This document shows, piece by piece, positions 50,297-60,061 of a DNA stretch of 64,000 nucleotides (within the stretch, counting starts at the first letter, position 1; each line of letters opens with the position of its first letter). The notes beneath the pieces are model-generated. The model had not been told where the DNA came from, ran no database searches, and saw nothing but the letters and a program-made list of their open reading frames with translations. This DNA comes from CAWDPQ01 sp049642465. GTDB lineage: Bacteria; Acidobacteriota; Vicinamibacteria; Vicinamibacterales; 2-12-FULL-66-21. The stretch spans positions 5,638 through 69,637 of the forward strand of contig JBAROV010000100.1 of assembly GCA_049642465.1 (NCBI GenBank), given 5' to 3'. A program made the translations under genes and the position numbers.

Positions 50297-51826
50297 GTGA
50301 CCGACCGTGAGTGGCGCGAAGGGAGCGACACGCGTCGCGCGACGCTGACCCTCGCGATCATCGTGGTCGCCGCGGCCCTCCTGCGATTCTGGGCGCTCGA
50401 TGCGGGCATCCCCGGCTCACTCGGCATAGACGAGCCACAAGTCATGATGCGATCCGTGCAGATGATGCGCTCTGGTTCGCTCAATCCGCACGGGTTCTTC
50501 GACTATCCGGGCCTGTATCTGTATATGCAGCTCTTTGTCGCCTGCGTCCGTTTTCTCGTCGGCGCGATCGGCGGCGAGTGGACGGCGTTGAACGAGGCGC
50601 AGCCAGAGGATTTCTATCTGTGGGGACGGGCGGTCACGGCGGTGCTCGGCACGCTGACGGTGCTGCTCGTCTACCGCGTCGGCCTTCGCTGGGGAACTCG
50701 ATACGCGCTCCTCGCATCGGCACTGATGGCGGTGATGCCGCTGCACGTCCGCGAATCGCACTACGTGCTCACCGACGTCCCGCTGACCTTTTTTGTAACG
50801 CTCGCCCTCGTGTGCGCGTTCGATGCGCACGAGCGGCCGACGCTGGCGAACTTCGCCAGGGCGGGCGCGGCTGTCGGCCTCGCGGCGGCGACGAAATATC
50901 CGGGCGGTCTCTCGATCCTGCTGCCGCTCTTCGTCGCCTGGATGACACCGGGCGTCCGGCCGTCGCGTGCGGCCGCCGCGTTGATCGCGTGCGGCTCGGC
51001 GCTGGGCGTCTTTCTCCTCGCAGCCCCTTACACCTGGCTCGATCTGCCGGGCTTCCTCAACGGCTTCGCTCGTCTGGCATCCGTGTACTCGGCTCCGTCG
51101 GAAGCCGTGTGGGTGACATACCTCAAGCACCTCCGGCTCAATCTGCACTGGCCCGCCATGTTGCTGATGGTCGCCGGCGTGGTGCTCGCGCTCGTTCGCG
51201 TCGTTCGCGGACCGAGCCGTCTCAGATGGGCGCTCGCCGTCGTGTTTCCGATCGTGTACTTCTGGTTCGTCTCCCGGCAGGGTCTCGTTTACGGCCGATA
51301 TCTGCTGCCGATCGTCCCGTTCCTCTGCATACTGACAGCGGCGGCCGTCGTCTCCGGCGTGAGCCTGTTGCGCCGGTTCGCGATCCCGCGCGCTGCACGC
51401 ACCGCGCTGATTGCGGTGTTGACAATCGCGGTACTTCTTCCCCCCACGGTGCACGCGATCGGCTTCAATCGCATGATCAACCGTCGCAATACAACGGAGC
51501 TGGCCTACAACTGGATCGTCACGAACATCCCAAAACACTCGACGCTGGTGATTGAAACCGGAGCCGTACGGCTGCCCGCGCCGTACAAGTCGAGAAACGT
51601 CCGCGAGCTGAGAGAGCGTGACGTTCCCAATTACCAGCAGGAGGGGGTCGAATATCTCGTGGCCTCGTCCGAGGCCTTCGGCGCCTACCTCGCAGCGCCG
51701 CAAAAGGCCCCGCGGGAGTACGCCGATTACATGAATATCTTCGGCAGGACGCAGGAACTCGTCCGCTTCGCTCCTTCCGATGTCCACCCGGGTCCGGAGC
51801 TGAGGATCCTCAAGATCCAGCCCTGA
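50297..51826 (+). CDS. Glycosyltransferase family 39-like (GT-C) membrane enzyme
   Basis: 509 aa, 10 or more membrane segments. The GTG at 50297 has AGGAG 5 bp upstream and starts V-T-D-R-E-W; the 145-bp gap before it holds no other gene. After the first helix comes G-I-D-E-P-Q near 45, the acidic pair of the GT39/ArnT type, then F-D-Y-P-G-L-Y near 70. A soluble C-terminal domain of about 100 residues follows the last helix (T-T-E-L-A-Y-N-W-I-V-T-N). It probably uses a polyprenyl-phosphate sugar as donor in the periplasm. Ends 9 bp from the convergent SurA-like gene. Confidence 0.83.
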   Translation: MTDREWREGSDTRRATLTLAIIVVAAALLRFWALDAGIPGSLGIDEPQVMMRSVQMMRSGSLNPHGFFDYPGLYLYMQLFVACVRFLVGAIGGEWTALNEAQPEDFYLWGRAVTAVLGTLTVLLVYRVGLRWGTRYALLASALMAVMPLHVRESHYVLTDVPLTFFVTLALVCAFDAHERPTLANFARAGAAVGLAAATKYPGGLSILLPLFVAWMTPGVRPSRAAAALIACGSALGVFLLAAPYTWLDLPGFLNGFARLASVYSAPSEAVWVTYLKHLRLNLHWPAMLLMVAGVVLALVRVVRGPSRLRWALAVVFPIVYFWFVSRQGLVYGRYLLPIVPFLCILTAAAVVSGVSLLRRFAIPRAARTALIAVLTIAVLLPPTVHAIGFNRMINRRNTTELAYNWIVTNIPKHSTLVIETGAVRLPAPYKSRNVRELRERDVPNYQQEGVEYLVASSEAFGAYLAAPQKAPREYADYMNIFGRTQELVRFAPSDVHPGPELRILKIQP

Positions 51827-51835
51827 ATTGTTCTC

Positions 51836-52486
51836 TTACATTCGACCCGGCGGTGTTGTGCCGAAGTAGAGTTGCGCGATGTTGGCGCGACGTCTCAGGC
51901 CTGAGAGCCATTCGCGAACCAGCGAGGCTCGACGCTCGCTGACGAACCTGTTCCGAACCTGCTCACGAACCTCCGCGTACGGCGCGAGCACACCGCCCCG
52001 AATGTACTCGTCAGCATGCAGGCGATAGTACGCGGCCAACTCGTCGTCGCTTGGCTGGATCGTTGCCGTGAATCGTTGCTGCAAATAGCGTTCGATTCGC
52101 AGCTCGTCCCGGAGATATCGCCTGACGTCGTCTCGTGCCCATCCGACCTGGCCAAGCACGATTTCGAACGCCAGTGCATCGGGATAGGGCTTTAGAACAG
52201 TCTGCAGTTGCGCGTCGATTTCGGCGGTTGACGGTTCAGCAGGCGCGTAACGATCGACTTCGATCAGCATCAATTGGCGATCGATCAACTTGTCCAACGC
52301 GACTGGGATAGGGTCGCTGTTCTGGGGCGCTGTCTCCAAGCTGAGACGGAGCACGGCGCGGACATCGGAGAGCGTAATCAACTGCCCTTCGACGACCGCC
52401 AGAATACGATCGATGATCTCCGCGCGAAGCGGAGAGGCGAGGAAGGCAATCAGGAAGAAAGCGAGGGTCGAAGGCGCTTTTCTCAA
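51836..52486 (-). CDS. Periplasmic SurA-N-like chaperone lacking a PPIase domain
   Basis: 216 aa with a signal peptide (R-K-A-P-S-T-L-A-F-F-L-I-A-F, cut near L-R-A at 22). It then begins E-I-I-D-R-I-L-A-V-V-E-G-Q-L-I-T-L-S-D-V, the classic SurA N-terminal start, followed by an all-helical chaperone region. No parvulin domain is present, so it should bind unfolded outer-membrane proteins without isomerase activity. Its ATG overlaps the TamA stop (ATGA at 52483-52486). Position after TamB and TamA supports a role in feeding beta-barrel substrates to them. Confidence 0.8.
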   Translation of the reverse strand: MRKAPSTLAFFLIAFLASPLRAEIIDRILAVVEGQLITLSDVRAVLRLSLETAPQNSDPIPVALDKLIDRQLMLIEVDRYAPAEPSTAEIDAQLQTVLKPYPDALAFEIVLGQVGWARDDVRRYLRDELRIERYLQQRFTATIQPSDDELAAYYRLHADEYIRGGVLAPYAEVREQVRNRFVSERRASLVREWLSGLRRRANIAQLYFGTTPPGRM

Positions 52487-55386
52487 AATGCCTGTCCGAT
52501 GCTGAAATGCAAAGCCGAGCGCCGCTCGCTCTCGCGTCGATCCATCTTGAAACCAAGGTCGAGCCGGATTGGTCCGATCGGCGAACGATAGCGGACGCCA
52601 AAGCCCAGGCTCCCGCGCAGCTCGCCGAAATCGAACGCCGTGACCCGGTTGAACACGTTGCCGCCGTCCATGAACACCGCCATTCCAATGTCGCCCCAGA
52701 CGGGGACTCGAAGCTCTGCGTTCAGGATGAGGACGGCGTTCCCACCCTTGGGGAATCCCTGAGCGCTGATGGTGTCGGGCGTCGCGACCGAGTCGAGCGC
52801 AAACCCCCGAATGCTCGTGTCTCCACCGGCAAAGAACCGTTCACTGGCTGGCAGATCCTCGATGGTCTCGAATTCGTCAGGAATGGCTTCACCGTTTTCA
52901 TCAACGGCTTGCACCGTGCGCGCAAACCCGTCAGCGAGCCCGGTGGCGGCGCGCGTCGCAAAGACCACGCGCGGTGCGCCGGGCATCGGCGTGAACCAGT
53001 AACCCTGGATGTAGCTCTTCACGAAACCCACTTGGCCCCCAATCGTACGGGCGGCCAGGCTGCCTTCAACGCTGATGAACGTGCCTCGACTCGGCTCGGC
53101 CACATCGTCGCGCGTGTCGCGCGCAACGGCGCCGGAGATGGTGGACAGTCGGACCTGCGGGAACAAGCGATCGATCGTCGCGACATCCTGGCCGGTCAGC
53201 CGTTCGTCGTATGTCTTGGTCGTCCCGAGCGCATACCGCGCGCTGCTGCGGATGGAAGGGGTCAGACGGCGCAGAAATTCAATATTGACGCCCTTTCGCG
53301 TGAAGTTGAAACTGGAGCGGATCCCTTGTTCGGCAGCACCCGTCAACGTGAGATCGGCGTTCCAGCCGAACGCCCGCGGCTCACGGTAGGTGCCGACGAT
53401 TCGATACTCGCTGAATCCAAACCCCTGTCCGTCCTGCGCTGGATCGTCCGGCGCGTCCTTGGGCCTGACGCTCACGCGGGTGTAAAGATTGACGGACCGG
53501 TTCCTGCCGCCAAGATTGCGACGTCCAACTTCGAAAAACCCTCGCGGCGCCCATTCGATCCGCTCTTCGGCCAGTCCTTCGGGGCCGGCCCGACGTAGCC
53601 GTCGCGTCAATTCGACTCCACCACCGTAGCCCAGGCTGGTCGCGGGCGCTTCTTCCACAGTCACCACGACGTCACGACGCTCGGCTCCACCGTGCGCCAG
53701 CTCGGTGATGTTGATGCGGCGAAACAGCCCCAGGGCGCTCAATCGGCGGCGGCTCTCGATCATGTCCTGCAGCCCGAGCGGCGCTCCGGATCGCAGGAGG
53801 ATCTCCTGACGTATCAAATCGGCATCGGTTCGTTGATTGCCGACGATGATGACGTGATCTACTCTGGTCTGCGGGCCTTCGCGGATGGAAAAGAGCAAAT
53901 CCACGCGACTGCGATCAGCGCTGATTGTGGGACGGACCGTGACTTCCACGCCCGCATAACCGAGATTCAGATACTCGAGCAGGATCGCGTCACGATCGGC
54001 AGCAGCCGCCGGTTCGTACCAGGCCGCCCCCGGTTTCGATTGCAGCTTTTGCCGCAGCTCGGCCTCGGGGATCTGTTGCGTTCCGCTCAAGCTGACGTTG
54101 CCGATCGTCGCTCGCGGCCCTTCAACGATGACGATGGAGGGACGCACTCGGCCTTCCCCCGACAGCCCGACTTCGGTGACTGCCGGCTTCACGTCAACCC
54201 AGGCAAAACCCCGCGCGCGATACAGCTGCCGGATAGCGCCGACTGCTGCATCGAGCTCTGCTGAGGTGAAGACCTCACCCACCGCCAGCGGCACGAGCGG
54301 CTGCAGCTCCAGCAACGACACGGCTGACGCACCGGTGATTTCGATCTCCGACACGCGGTAGACCGGCCCTTTGCGAATGGTGAAGACAATCTCCAGCTCG
54401 TCCGCTTTTTCGCGTTGATCGACCGTGACGTCGGCCTTCCAGTAACCCTGCGCGTGCAGATAATCACGGATACGCTGAGCCGAGTCTTCGCGCAAATCCT
54501 CGTCTGCGGTGCCTTCGCGCTCGATCGGCACCAAGTCTTTCAGCCGATCGGCGGGAAGGGTGTCGCCGACGAACGTGACGCGGACGAGCGGTCCCGATTG
54601 AACGTCGATCGTCAGATCGGCGCGGGTCTGATCGTCAGAGAGCTGCGCGGTGTGCGTGGCCCCCGCCTGGTAGTACCGGCTCTTCTTCAGGTCGTTCACG
54701 AAATCAGTCAGCCGTCGCTGAAGTACCGCTCGCTCGTAGGGCCGTCCTTGTGCGAGGCCGAGGCGGTTCACCACGACGGCGTGTGTCGCACGCGGTTGTC
54801 CCGAAACGACGACGGTACCGATGATGGCGCGTGGTCCCGCCGCGACCTCGAACGCGAGGATTGTCCGATCCGGATCGTGCAGCTCGGTCGCCACGGGCCG
54901 CACCTTCGCGTCGAAGTAGCCGTGGTCTTCGTACAACTGTTCGAGCACGCGCGCGACCTCGGCGGCCCGCCCGACGGGCGGTGTCGCACCGAACCGCTCC
55001 GTCATCGCGCCGCGCAACAGACCTTCGGAGAGGCCAAGAGTTCCGGTGAAGTTCACTCGCTCGACGTGATGCAGCGGAACGAGGTTGTAGCGGAGCTCCA
55101 CTCCGCCGGCAGTGTCCACCGCCTCGACCTGAATGTCCTGAAAACGTCCGAGGCTATAGAGGTGGGTAATCGATTCCCGGACCTTTGCGAGCGACAGAGG
55201 TTCCCCTTGCCGCGTTTCGATGAGATCGGTGAGCAGCAGTTCATTGGCTGGAGCGCGTTCAATGAGGACGTGCACGCTCGCGACTGGGCGTCCGGAATAG
55301 CTGGCGACTGACACCTGCCCGAACGCAGCGGTGCCAGGCACGAGCCAGAACGTGAACAGAGCCGGGATCGCGAACCGCACCCGCAT
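52483..55386 (-). CDS. tamA: Omp85/TamA-family outer membrane assembly protein with seven POTRA domains
   Basis: 967 aa. A signal peptide (cut near 23) is followed by seven consecutive POTRA-like repeats, roughly 25-105, 106-185, 186-266, 267-341, 342-424, 425-505 and 506-590, most ending in a G-P turn (A-A-G-P, Q-S-G-P, R-K-G-P, V-E-G-P, R-E-G-P). The 16-strand surface-antigen barrel follows, with the lid-lock motif region G-G-D-T-S-I-R-G-F near 855, and ends in G-Q-A-F with the terminal Phe. It inserts or exports other envelope proteins with TamB, encoded just upstream. ATG overlaps the TamB stop. The exact Omp85 subclass (BamA or TamA) is inferred from the TamB neighbour. Confidence 0.87.
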   Translation of the reverse strand: MRVRFAIPALFTFWLVPGTAAFGQVSVASYSGRPVASVHVLIERAPANELLLTDLIETRQGEPLSLAKVRESITHLYSLGRFQDIQVEAVDTAGGVELRYNLVPLHHVERVNFTGTLGLSEGLLRGAMTERFGATPPVGRAAEVARVLEQLYEDHGYFDAKVRPVATELHDPDRTILAFEVAAGPRAIIGTVVVSGQPRATHAVVVNRLGLAQGRPYERAVLQRRLTDFVNDLKKSRYYQAGATHTAQLSDDQTRADLTIDVQSGPLVRVTFVGDTLPADRLKDLVPIEREGTADEDLREDSAQRIRDYLHAQGYWKADVTVDQREKADELEIVFTIRKGPVYRVSEIEITGASAVSLLELQPLVPLAVGEVFTSAELDAAVGAIRQLYRARGFAWVDVKPAVTEVGLSGEGRVRPSIVIVEGPRATIGNVSLSGTQQIPEAELRQKLQSKPGAAWYEPAAAADRDAILLEYLNLGYAGVEVTVRPTISADRSRVDLLFSIREGPQTRVDHVIIVGNQRTDADLIRQEILLRSGAPLGLQDMIESRRRLSALGLFRRINITELAHGGAERRDVVVTVEEAPATSLGYGGGVELTRRLRRAGPEGLAEERIEWAPRGFFEVGRRNLGGRNRSVNLYTRVSVRPKDAPDDPAQDGQGFGFSEYRIVGTYREPRAFGWNADLTLTGAAEQGIRSSFNFTRKGVNIEFLRRLTPSIRSSARYALGTTKTYDERLTGQDVATIDRLFPQVRLSTISGAVARDTRDDVAEPSRGTFISVEGSLAARTIGGQVGFVKSYIQGYWFTPMPGAPRVVFATRAATGLADGFARTVQAVDENGEAIPDEFETIEDLPASERFFAGGDTSIRGFALDSVATPDTISAQGFPKGGNAVLILNAELRVPVWGDIGMAVFMDGGNVFNRVTAFDFGELRGSLGFGVRYRSPIGPIRLDLGFKMDRRESERRSALHFSIGQAF

Positions 55387-58300
55387 CAGAAGCTGCGCCG
55401 CACTCGAAGGTCGATGGCGAACGTGCTATCCCCGATCTGCGTCAGAACGAAACCGAATCGATCGCTCTGGTCGTATTCGAGCACGATGATCTGGCTTCGA
55501 TCGGCGATTCCGAGCGCACGCGAGTACATGAGAAACGCACGCGGTGATATCCGCTTGCCGAGCGTCAGGCGTGCGGATGTCTGTAGAGGATCGTTCTCAT
55601 TACCTATCGTCGGCGTCACCTGTGCCGTGTCCAGGCCGAATGTTTCCTCAACGACGCGGCGCACCGGGGTGGAAATGGGGCTGGCAATCAGGCGCGCGCC
55701 GGCCGCTCGGATCAGTGCCTGTTTGGCTTCGGTTTCCGCGCCCGGCCTCAGAGCCCGAAGCTCCGCGTCCTGGACGTTTGTCGTTTGGCCGAACAGCAGC
55801 GCCACGATGTCGATTTCCGGCAGCGGCGGATCGGAGTTGAGCGACATCGAGAATCGGTTCGGCGTGCCGTTGACGGCGAGCGTCACCCGGTAGGTCTGGG
55901 AAGGCACCCGCACGCGTGTCTCGGCCTCGATGTCGAAGAGCGGTTCGATGCGGCCGGCCGGATTGAGGAAATCGATCGTCCCTCGCGTGACCAGGTAGCG
56001 GTTGCCTTCGAAAACAATGTCTCCCCGGTTGATCTCCGCGTGACCGAAGAGCAGCGGCTTCTCGTAGGTCCCCTGCAGCCTGAGTTCCGCGCTGGAGTAG
56101 ACATGGGCGATGTTGTTTTCGAGGCGCAGCGCTGACGCCGGCGCATTCACCTGGATGTCGAACCTGAGAGGAAACGCTGGAGTCGTCGAGGCGGGACCCG
56201 CGATGCTTGAACCGCCGCCGAGCTCGAAAAGGTTCGGGTCGACTTCGAAACGCCTCGTCCAGACCGCGTCACGGACCGTGACAACGCCACCGAGAATGGG
56301 CGACGTGGCGCTGCCGCGGAGCCACAGGTCTGCGTCGACAACGGAATTGAACCCCTCCGGGTAGCGGACACGCATTTGCTCGCCCGTCGCCGTGAGGCTG
56401 AGTTCCCCGATAGCAAACCCATTCAACGCGATGCGCCCGCCGAAGTTCACCTGACCCTGGCCCAGCCGCGCCGACACATCGTCCATGCGGATGCCACCGG
56501 CGTCGAACGAGATCGTCCCGTTGATCGCCTCGAGTGCGTGCGGCAGCGACATGTGACGCACGCGGCCATCTGCGATGCGCGCGTTCCCGGAAAACACCGG
56601 CTTGGAAAGTGGTCCGGTAATGCGCGCGCTCAGGGCGGCATTGCCACGGCTCCGCAGGTTCCGGAAGAACGCCTGGAGGATGCCGAGGTTCGCGTCCCCT
56701 TTCGCTTCGATGTTGATGGAGCCGTCGTGCAACGCGACACTGCCGCCGAGCTCGAGCTGCGTTCCGTCGCCGACCAGGCGCAGCCGCGTGATGTCGAGCG
56801 TATGCCGATCGAGCAGCAACTGAATCGGACCGTCGTTCTTGAGCGGGTAGTCGAACAGCTTCAGGTCGAGCCGTTCGACGCGTGTGTCCACGACGAGATG
56901 ATCGATGTCCGCAAGTTCACCGACGACACGGACCGTGCCATCGGCGACGGCCGTGGCAAACGGCGACAGACCCGGCTGGACGAATCGCAGGTACGGATCC
57001 AGCGACGTGTCGGCAAAGCGCAGGCTCATTTCCGCATCCATCTCTGGCGTGAGCGCCAGTCGCCCGGATCCGGAAACCGACAACCGCGGCGATGCCGCTT
57101 CCATGTCTGCCGTCAGGAGATCGCCGCGAAGGGCGAGGCGCGCGGTCAGGGCACCGATGCCTTCGTCTCCGGCAAACAAGTCATCGACTCTCAGCTTCAC
57201 ATCGTATCGAGGGGACTCGAATGTGCCGGCTCCATTCGCGTTAAACTGGAGCAGGCCCGACAGAGGCGCCCGCGGCAGCTTGACCGTGGCCAACGACTCG
57301 ACTGGAATTCGCCGGCCATCAACGTTGAAGGAGTAATTGCCGTCCCAGCCAACCCAGGCCGCACCAGTAGCACTTCCGGTGGCCTTCGTGATCTCCAGTC
57401 CATCGAGACGTACCCCGGTGCCCTCGAAACGAAGGGACGATTGCGCCAGGTCGAATGTCTCGCCGTACGCCACGCCCTTTTCGATGATCAGGCGTCCGTA
57501 GCCGAACGGCGTTTCGTAGTTCCCGTATACGTGATAGTCGCCTGAGACGAGGCCCTCCATCGGGTAGTCGTCGAGCTCGAACGCGTGTCGAAGGTCCCGC
57601 AGCGGCCGCCGTGTGATGCGGACGCGCGCGTTGATTTCCTCGCCATGATCCTTGCGCGGATAGCCAAGCGAAAACTGGCCGTCCGCGACAATTTCCGAAT
57701 CGCCGGATTGCAGCACCGCGCTCTTGACGAACGCGTACGAGTTTTCGATCACGAGATCGGCGCGCCCGCGACCCCAGACAACGTCCCAGGCGCGCATCTG
57801 GTTGCCGTTGAACACGCCTTCGATGCGCGGCTTGGTGAAGGCGTTCAACATCACGCCGTCGAACTCGCCATACCCGCCAATGGGGATTGCGCCCGTGGAT
57901 GACCCGAAGACTGTCATGATGCCGGCAAGGACCCTGTCGCTCTCCTGCCAGTCCAGACTGGTGACGTGAAACGGAATGTGCGACCGTTCCCCAAAAGCCG
58001 TACGTCCGTGAAACTCCACGTAGGTCTTCGGGGTCGCCGCCCAGCTTTCGTCGAGGAGGATCCAGTCAGGATCGAGCCGATACCCGATACGTCCGCCAAC
58101 TGGCAGGTAACCGAGGGACGCTCGTGAGTTGAAAGGGCCCGCCTCAAGCGGCAGGGCGGCTTCGGCCTCGGCGGCTTCAACCTGTTGCGCGCGCGTCATC
58201 AGGCTGACTCCGTCTGGCGGCCTCACGGTGACGTCGCCCTGCCCACGTTTCGCTGCCCACCTGCCGAGCGGCCAGGTGAGGAAGTTCTGACCGGTCGCGC

Positions 58301-59486
58301 GTCCGGCGAGTCGCAACCCCTCGGTCTCGAGAAAATCGGTCAGTCTGGCCAAATCGACGTTTACATACTTCACGTCCCACGACGCCATGGTGGGCACGCC
58401 CTTGCCAAAGGGCGCCATCCGGTAATCGAACCGTGCGCTACCGCCGTACAGCTCGCTCGTCGCGTTGGTCACCTCCAGCCGATCGCGCAGCCATAACACG
58501 TCCCCCTTCAAGCGGGGGAACCGCCAGTCGTTCACCCCTGCAACAGGACTGGTGAAGGTGCCTTTGAGCTCGCGGCCGCCCGAGAACATGTGGAACGTAC
58601 CGACGAAATCTCCGGTGCCGCTCGCCTTGAATGTGTCGTTGTGGAAGAAGATGTTCTTTTGCGTTGCGAAGTCGATCTTCGATCGGACGTTGTACAACTG
58701 CTCAGGCCACTTCGCGAGATCGACCACCCCATCAACAATCGACTGGGCGCCGTCGCTCGAGAGATCGATTCGGTCGAAGCGAACCTTCGATCCGTCGAGT
58801 TTGAATCGAGACCGCATATCGGCGCGAAACGGTTCGTAGGATTGAATCTTGATCGTTCCATTCGAGAACGATGCATTACCGCGATAGTCGTTCGTCGCGA
58901 AACTCCGATAGAGCGAGACGGACAGGTCGCGAGCGACGGTCATCCACGGCATCGTGTGGTCGTCGTAGATGAATTCCCCGCGATGCGCCGTCATCGACTT
59001 CAACGTCGTCGTGAATCGGCTGTGGCCGCGGTTCTGTCTGTCGCGCGTGAACTTTGGGAAGTTGTGCCGGTTGTTGGCGAAGGTCTCGACCAGCATCCGC
59101 CAGTCGGTCATCTCAATCGACTCGATCGTCAGCTTGCGCGTGAAGGCCGTCCACCACGGCAGTTTCACGGTGATCTGCTTTGCCGTGAGAAATGGCCGAT
59201 CGGTCGGCGTCAATCCTTCAATCATCAAATCGTCGATGACGAAGACGCCGGGAGTCAGACGCGCAGACAGACGACCGATGTGCATCGGCCGCTGGATGTA
59301 CTTCGAGCCCTCGCGCTCCGCACGCGCGCGGAGTGACGGCCCAAGATCGACCGTCAACACCGACACGAGGAGTCCGACGATGACGGCAAGGATTACCGCC
59401 GCGACGCGGACAAAGATCCGGCGTCGACTGCGCCTCGGTGGCGCCTCGGCGTCAGCCGCGCTCGGAGGCTGTGGTTCGTCAGCCAT
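55386..59486 (-). CDS. tamB: TamB-like (AsmA/DUF490) translocation and assembly protein
   Basis: 1366 aa. An N-terminal membrane anchor (about 24-47, after a basic R-R-S-R-R-R segment) is followed by an AsmA-like region (G-R-L-S-A-R-L near 75), a very long beta-rich stretch typical of the hydrophobic-groove proteins that bridge inner and outer membrane, and the C-terminal TamB domain (P-P-L-P-E-I-D-I-V-A-L-L-F-G near 1240; A-Q-V-T-P-T-I-G near 1300). It ends R-R-S-F. In known systems TamB works with TamA on outer-membrane protein insertion and lipid transport. The stop overlaps the TamA ATG by one base and its start is 2 bp after the biotin-carrier stop. Confidence 0.88.
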   Translation of the reverse strand: MADEPQPPSAADAEAPPRRSRRRIFVRVAAVILAVIVGLLVSVLTVDLGPSLRARAEREGSKYIQRPMHIGRLSARLTPGVFVIDDLMIEGLTPTDRPFLTAKQITVKLPWWTAFTRKLTIESIEMTDWRMLVETFANNRHNFPKFTRDRQNRGHSRFTTTLKSMTAHRGEFIYDDHTMPWMTVARDLSVSLYRSFATNDYRGNASFSNGTIKIQSYEPFRADMRSRFKLDGSKVRFDRIDLSSDGAQSIVDGVVDLAKWPEQLYNVRSKIDFATQKNIFFHNDTFKASGTGDFVGTFHMFSGGRELKGTFTSPVAGVNDWRFPRLKGDVLWLRDRLEVTNATSELYGGSARFDYRMAPFGKGVPTMASWDVKYVNVDLARLTDFLETEGLRLAGRATGQNFLTWPLGRWAAKRGQGDVTVRPPDGVSLMTRAQQVEAAEAEAALPLEAGPFNSRASLGYLPVGGRIGYRLDPDWILLDESWAATPKTYVEFHGRTAFGERSHIPFHVTSLDWQESDRVLAGIMTVFGSSTGAIPIGGYGEFDGVMLNAFTKPRIEGVFNGNQMRAWDVVWGRGRADLVIENSYAFVKSAVLQSGDSEIVADGQFSLGYPRKDHGEEINARVRITRRPLRDLRHAFELDDYPMEGLVSGDYHVYGNYETPFGYGRLIIEKGVAYGETFDLAQSSLRFEGTGVRLDGLEITKATGSATGAAWVGWDGNYSFNVDGRRIPVESLATVKLPRAPLSGLLQFNANGAGTFESPRYDVKLRVDDLFAGDEGIGALTARLALRGDLLTADMEAASPRLSVSGSGRLALTPEMDAEMSLRFADTSLDPYLRFVQPGLSPFATAVADGTVRVVGELADIDHLVVDTRVERLDLKLFDYPLKNDGPIQLLLDRHTLDITRLRLVGDGTQLELGGSVALHDGSINIEAKGDANLGILQAFFRNLRSRGNAALSARITGPLSKPVFSGNARIADGRVRHMSLPHALEAINGTISFDAGGIRMDDVSARLGQGQVNFGGRIALNGFAIGELSLTATGEQMRVRYPEGFNSVVDADLWLRGSATSPILGGVVTVRDAVWTRRFEVDPNLFELGGGSSIAGPASTTPAFPLRFDIQVNAPASALRLENNIAHVYSSAELRLQGTYEKPLLFGHAEINRGDIVFEGNRYLVTRGTIDFLNPAGRIEPLFDIEAETRVRVPSQTYRVTLAVNGTPNRFSMSLNSDPPLPEIDIVALLFGQTTNVQDAELRALRPGAETEAKQALIRAAGARLIASPISTPVRRVVEETFGLDTAQVTPTIGNENDPLQTSARLTLGKRISPRAFLMYSRALGIADRSQIIVLEYDQSDRFGFVLTQIGDSTFAIDLRVRRSF

Positions 59487-59488
59487 CG

Positions 59489-60061
59489 CTACTCGATCAC
59501 GACGAGAACCCTGCCGGCGTCCACGGACGCGCCTGCCGACACGCTCACATCTTTCACTCGACCGGCTCTTGGTGCGCGCAACTCGTTCTCCATCTTCATG
59601 GCCTCGACGACGACTAGTCCCTGGCCGGCCGAGACCGCGTCGCCCGCGGCCACCAGCACGCGCAGCACCCGGCCGGGCATCGGCGCCGTGACTGACTGGT
59701 CGCCATGCGTGTGGGCCGGCGTCTCGGCCGCCCGTTGGCTTCGCCGGCCGTTGAGCGTAACCTCCGTTGTTCGGCCGTCGTACGTGACGACAACCCCTCC
59801 CGACGCCCCCGCCGCCGTCAGGAACACCTGACGGGCCGCTGGATGACTCCCGAACTCGTTGCGGCCGTTAGTCTTATCGGTCTGGGCCTGCGGCACCTGT
59901 TGGTCCGGATCGGTCACGAGCACCAGCCCCAGCTCTCCCACCCGACGCGCCTGAACCTCCAGAGACCGGCCATCGATCGAAACGCGATAAGTGTCGGGGC
60001 GGTCGCCGCGCTGCACGGAAACCGACCGGGTGCAACTGCCAACTTCGATCTCGAACGTCAT
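59489..60061 (-). CDS. Biotin carboxyl carrier protein of acyl-CoA carboxylase
   Basis: 190 aa. The C-terminal biotinyl domain (about 117-190) has the biotinylation motif E-A-M-K-M-E-N with the accepting lysine near residue 154, and P-M-P-G-R-V near 122. The first 110 residues contain a beta-rich segment like the linker domain that joins carboxylase and carrier in fused alpha subunits. Here it is a separate gene whose ATG overlaps the biotin carboxylase stop (ATGA). It carries the carboxyl group to PccB. Two base pairs separate it from tamB, so the operon runs on. Confidence 0.9.
   Translation of the reverse strand: MTFEIEVGSCTRSVSVQRGDRPDTYRVSIDGRSLEVQARRVGELGLVLVTDPDQQVPQAQTDKTNGRNEFGSHPAARQVFLTAAGASGGVVVTYDGRTTEVTLNGRRSQRAAETPAHTHGDQSVTAPMPGRVLRVLVAAGDAVSAGQGLVVVEAMKMENELRAPRAGRVKDVSVSAGASVDAGRVLVVIE

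Noticed and set aside
50417..51787. 456-aa antisense frame over the GT39-like gene
   Set aside because: Composition (R, E, D, H, Q) is typical of an antisense shadow of a membrane-protein gene.
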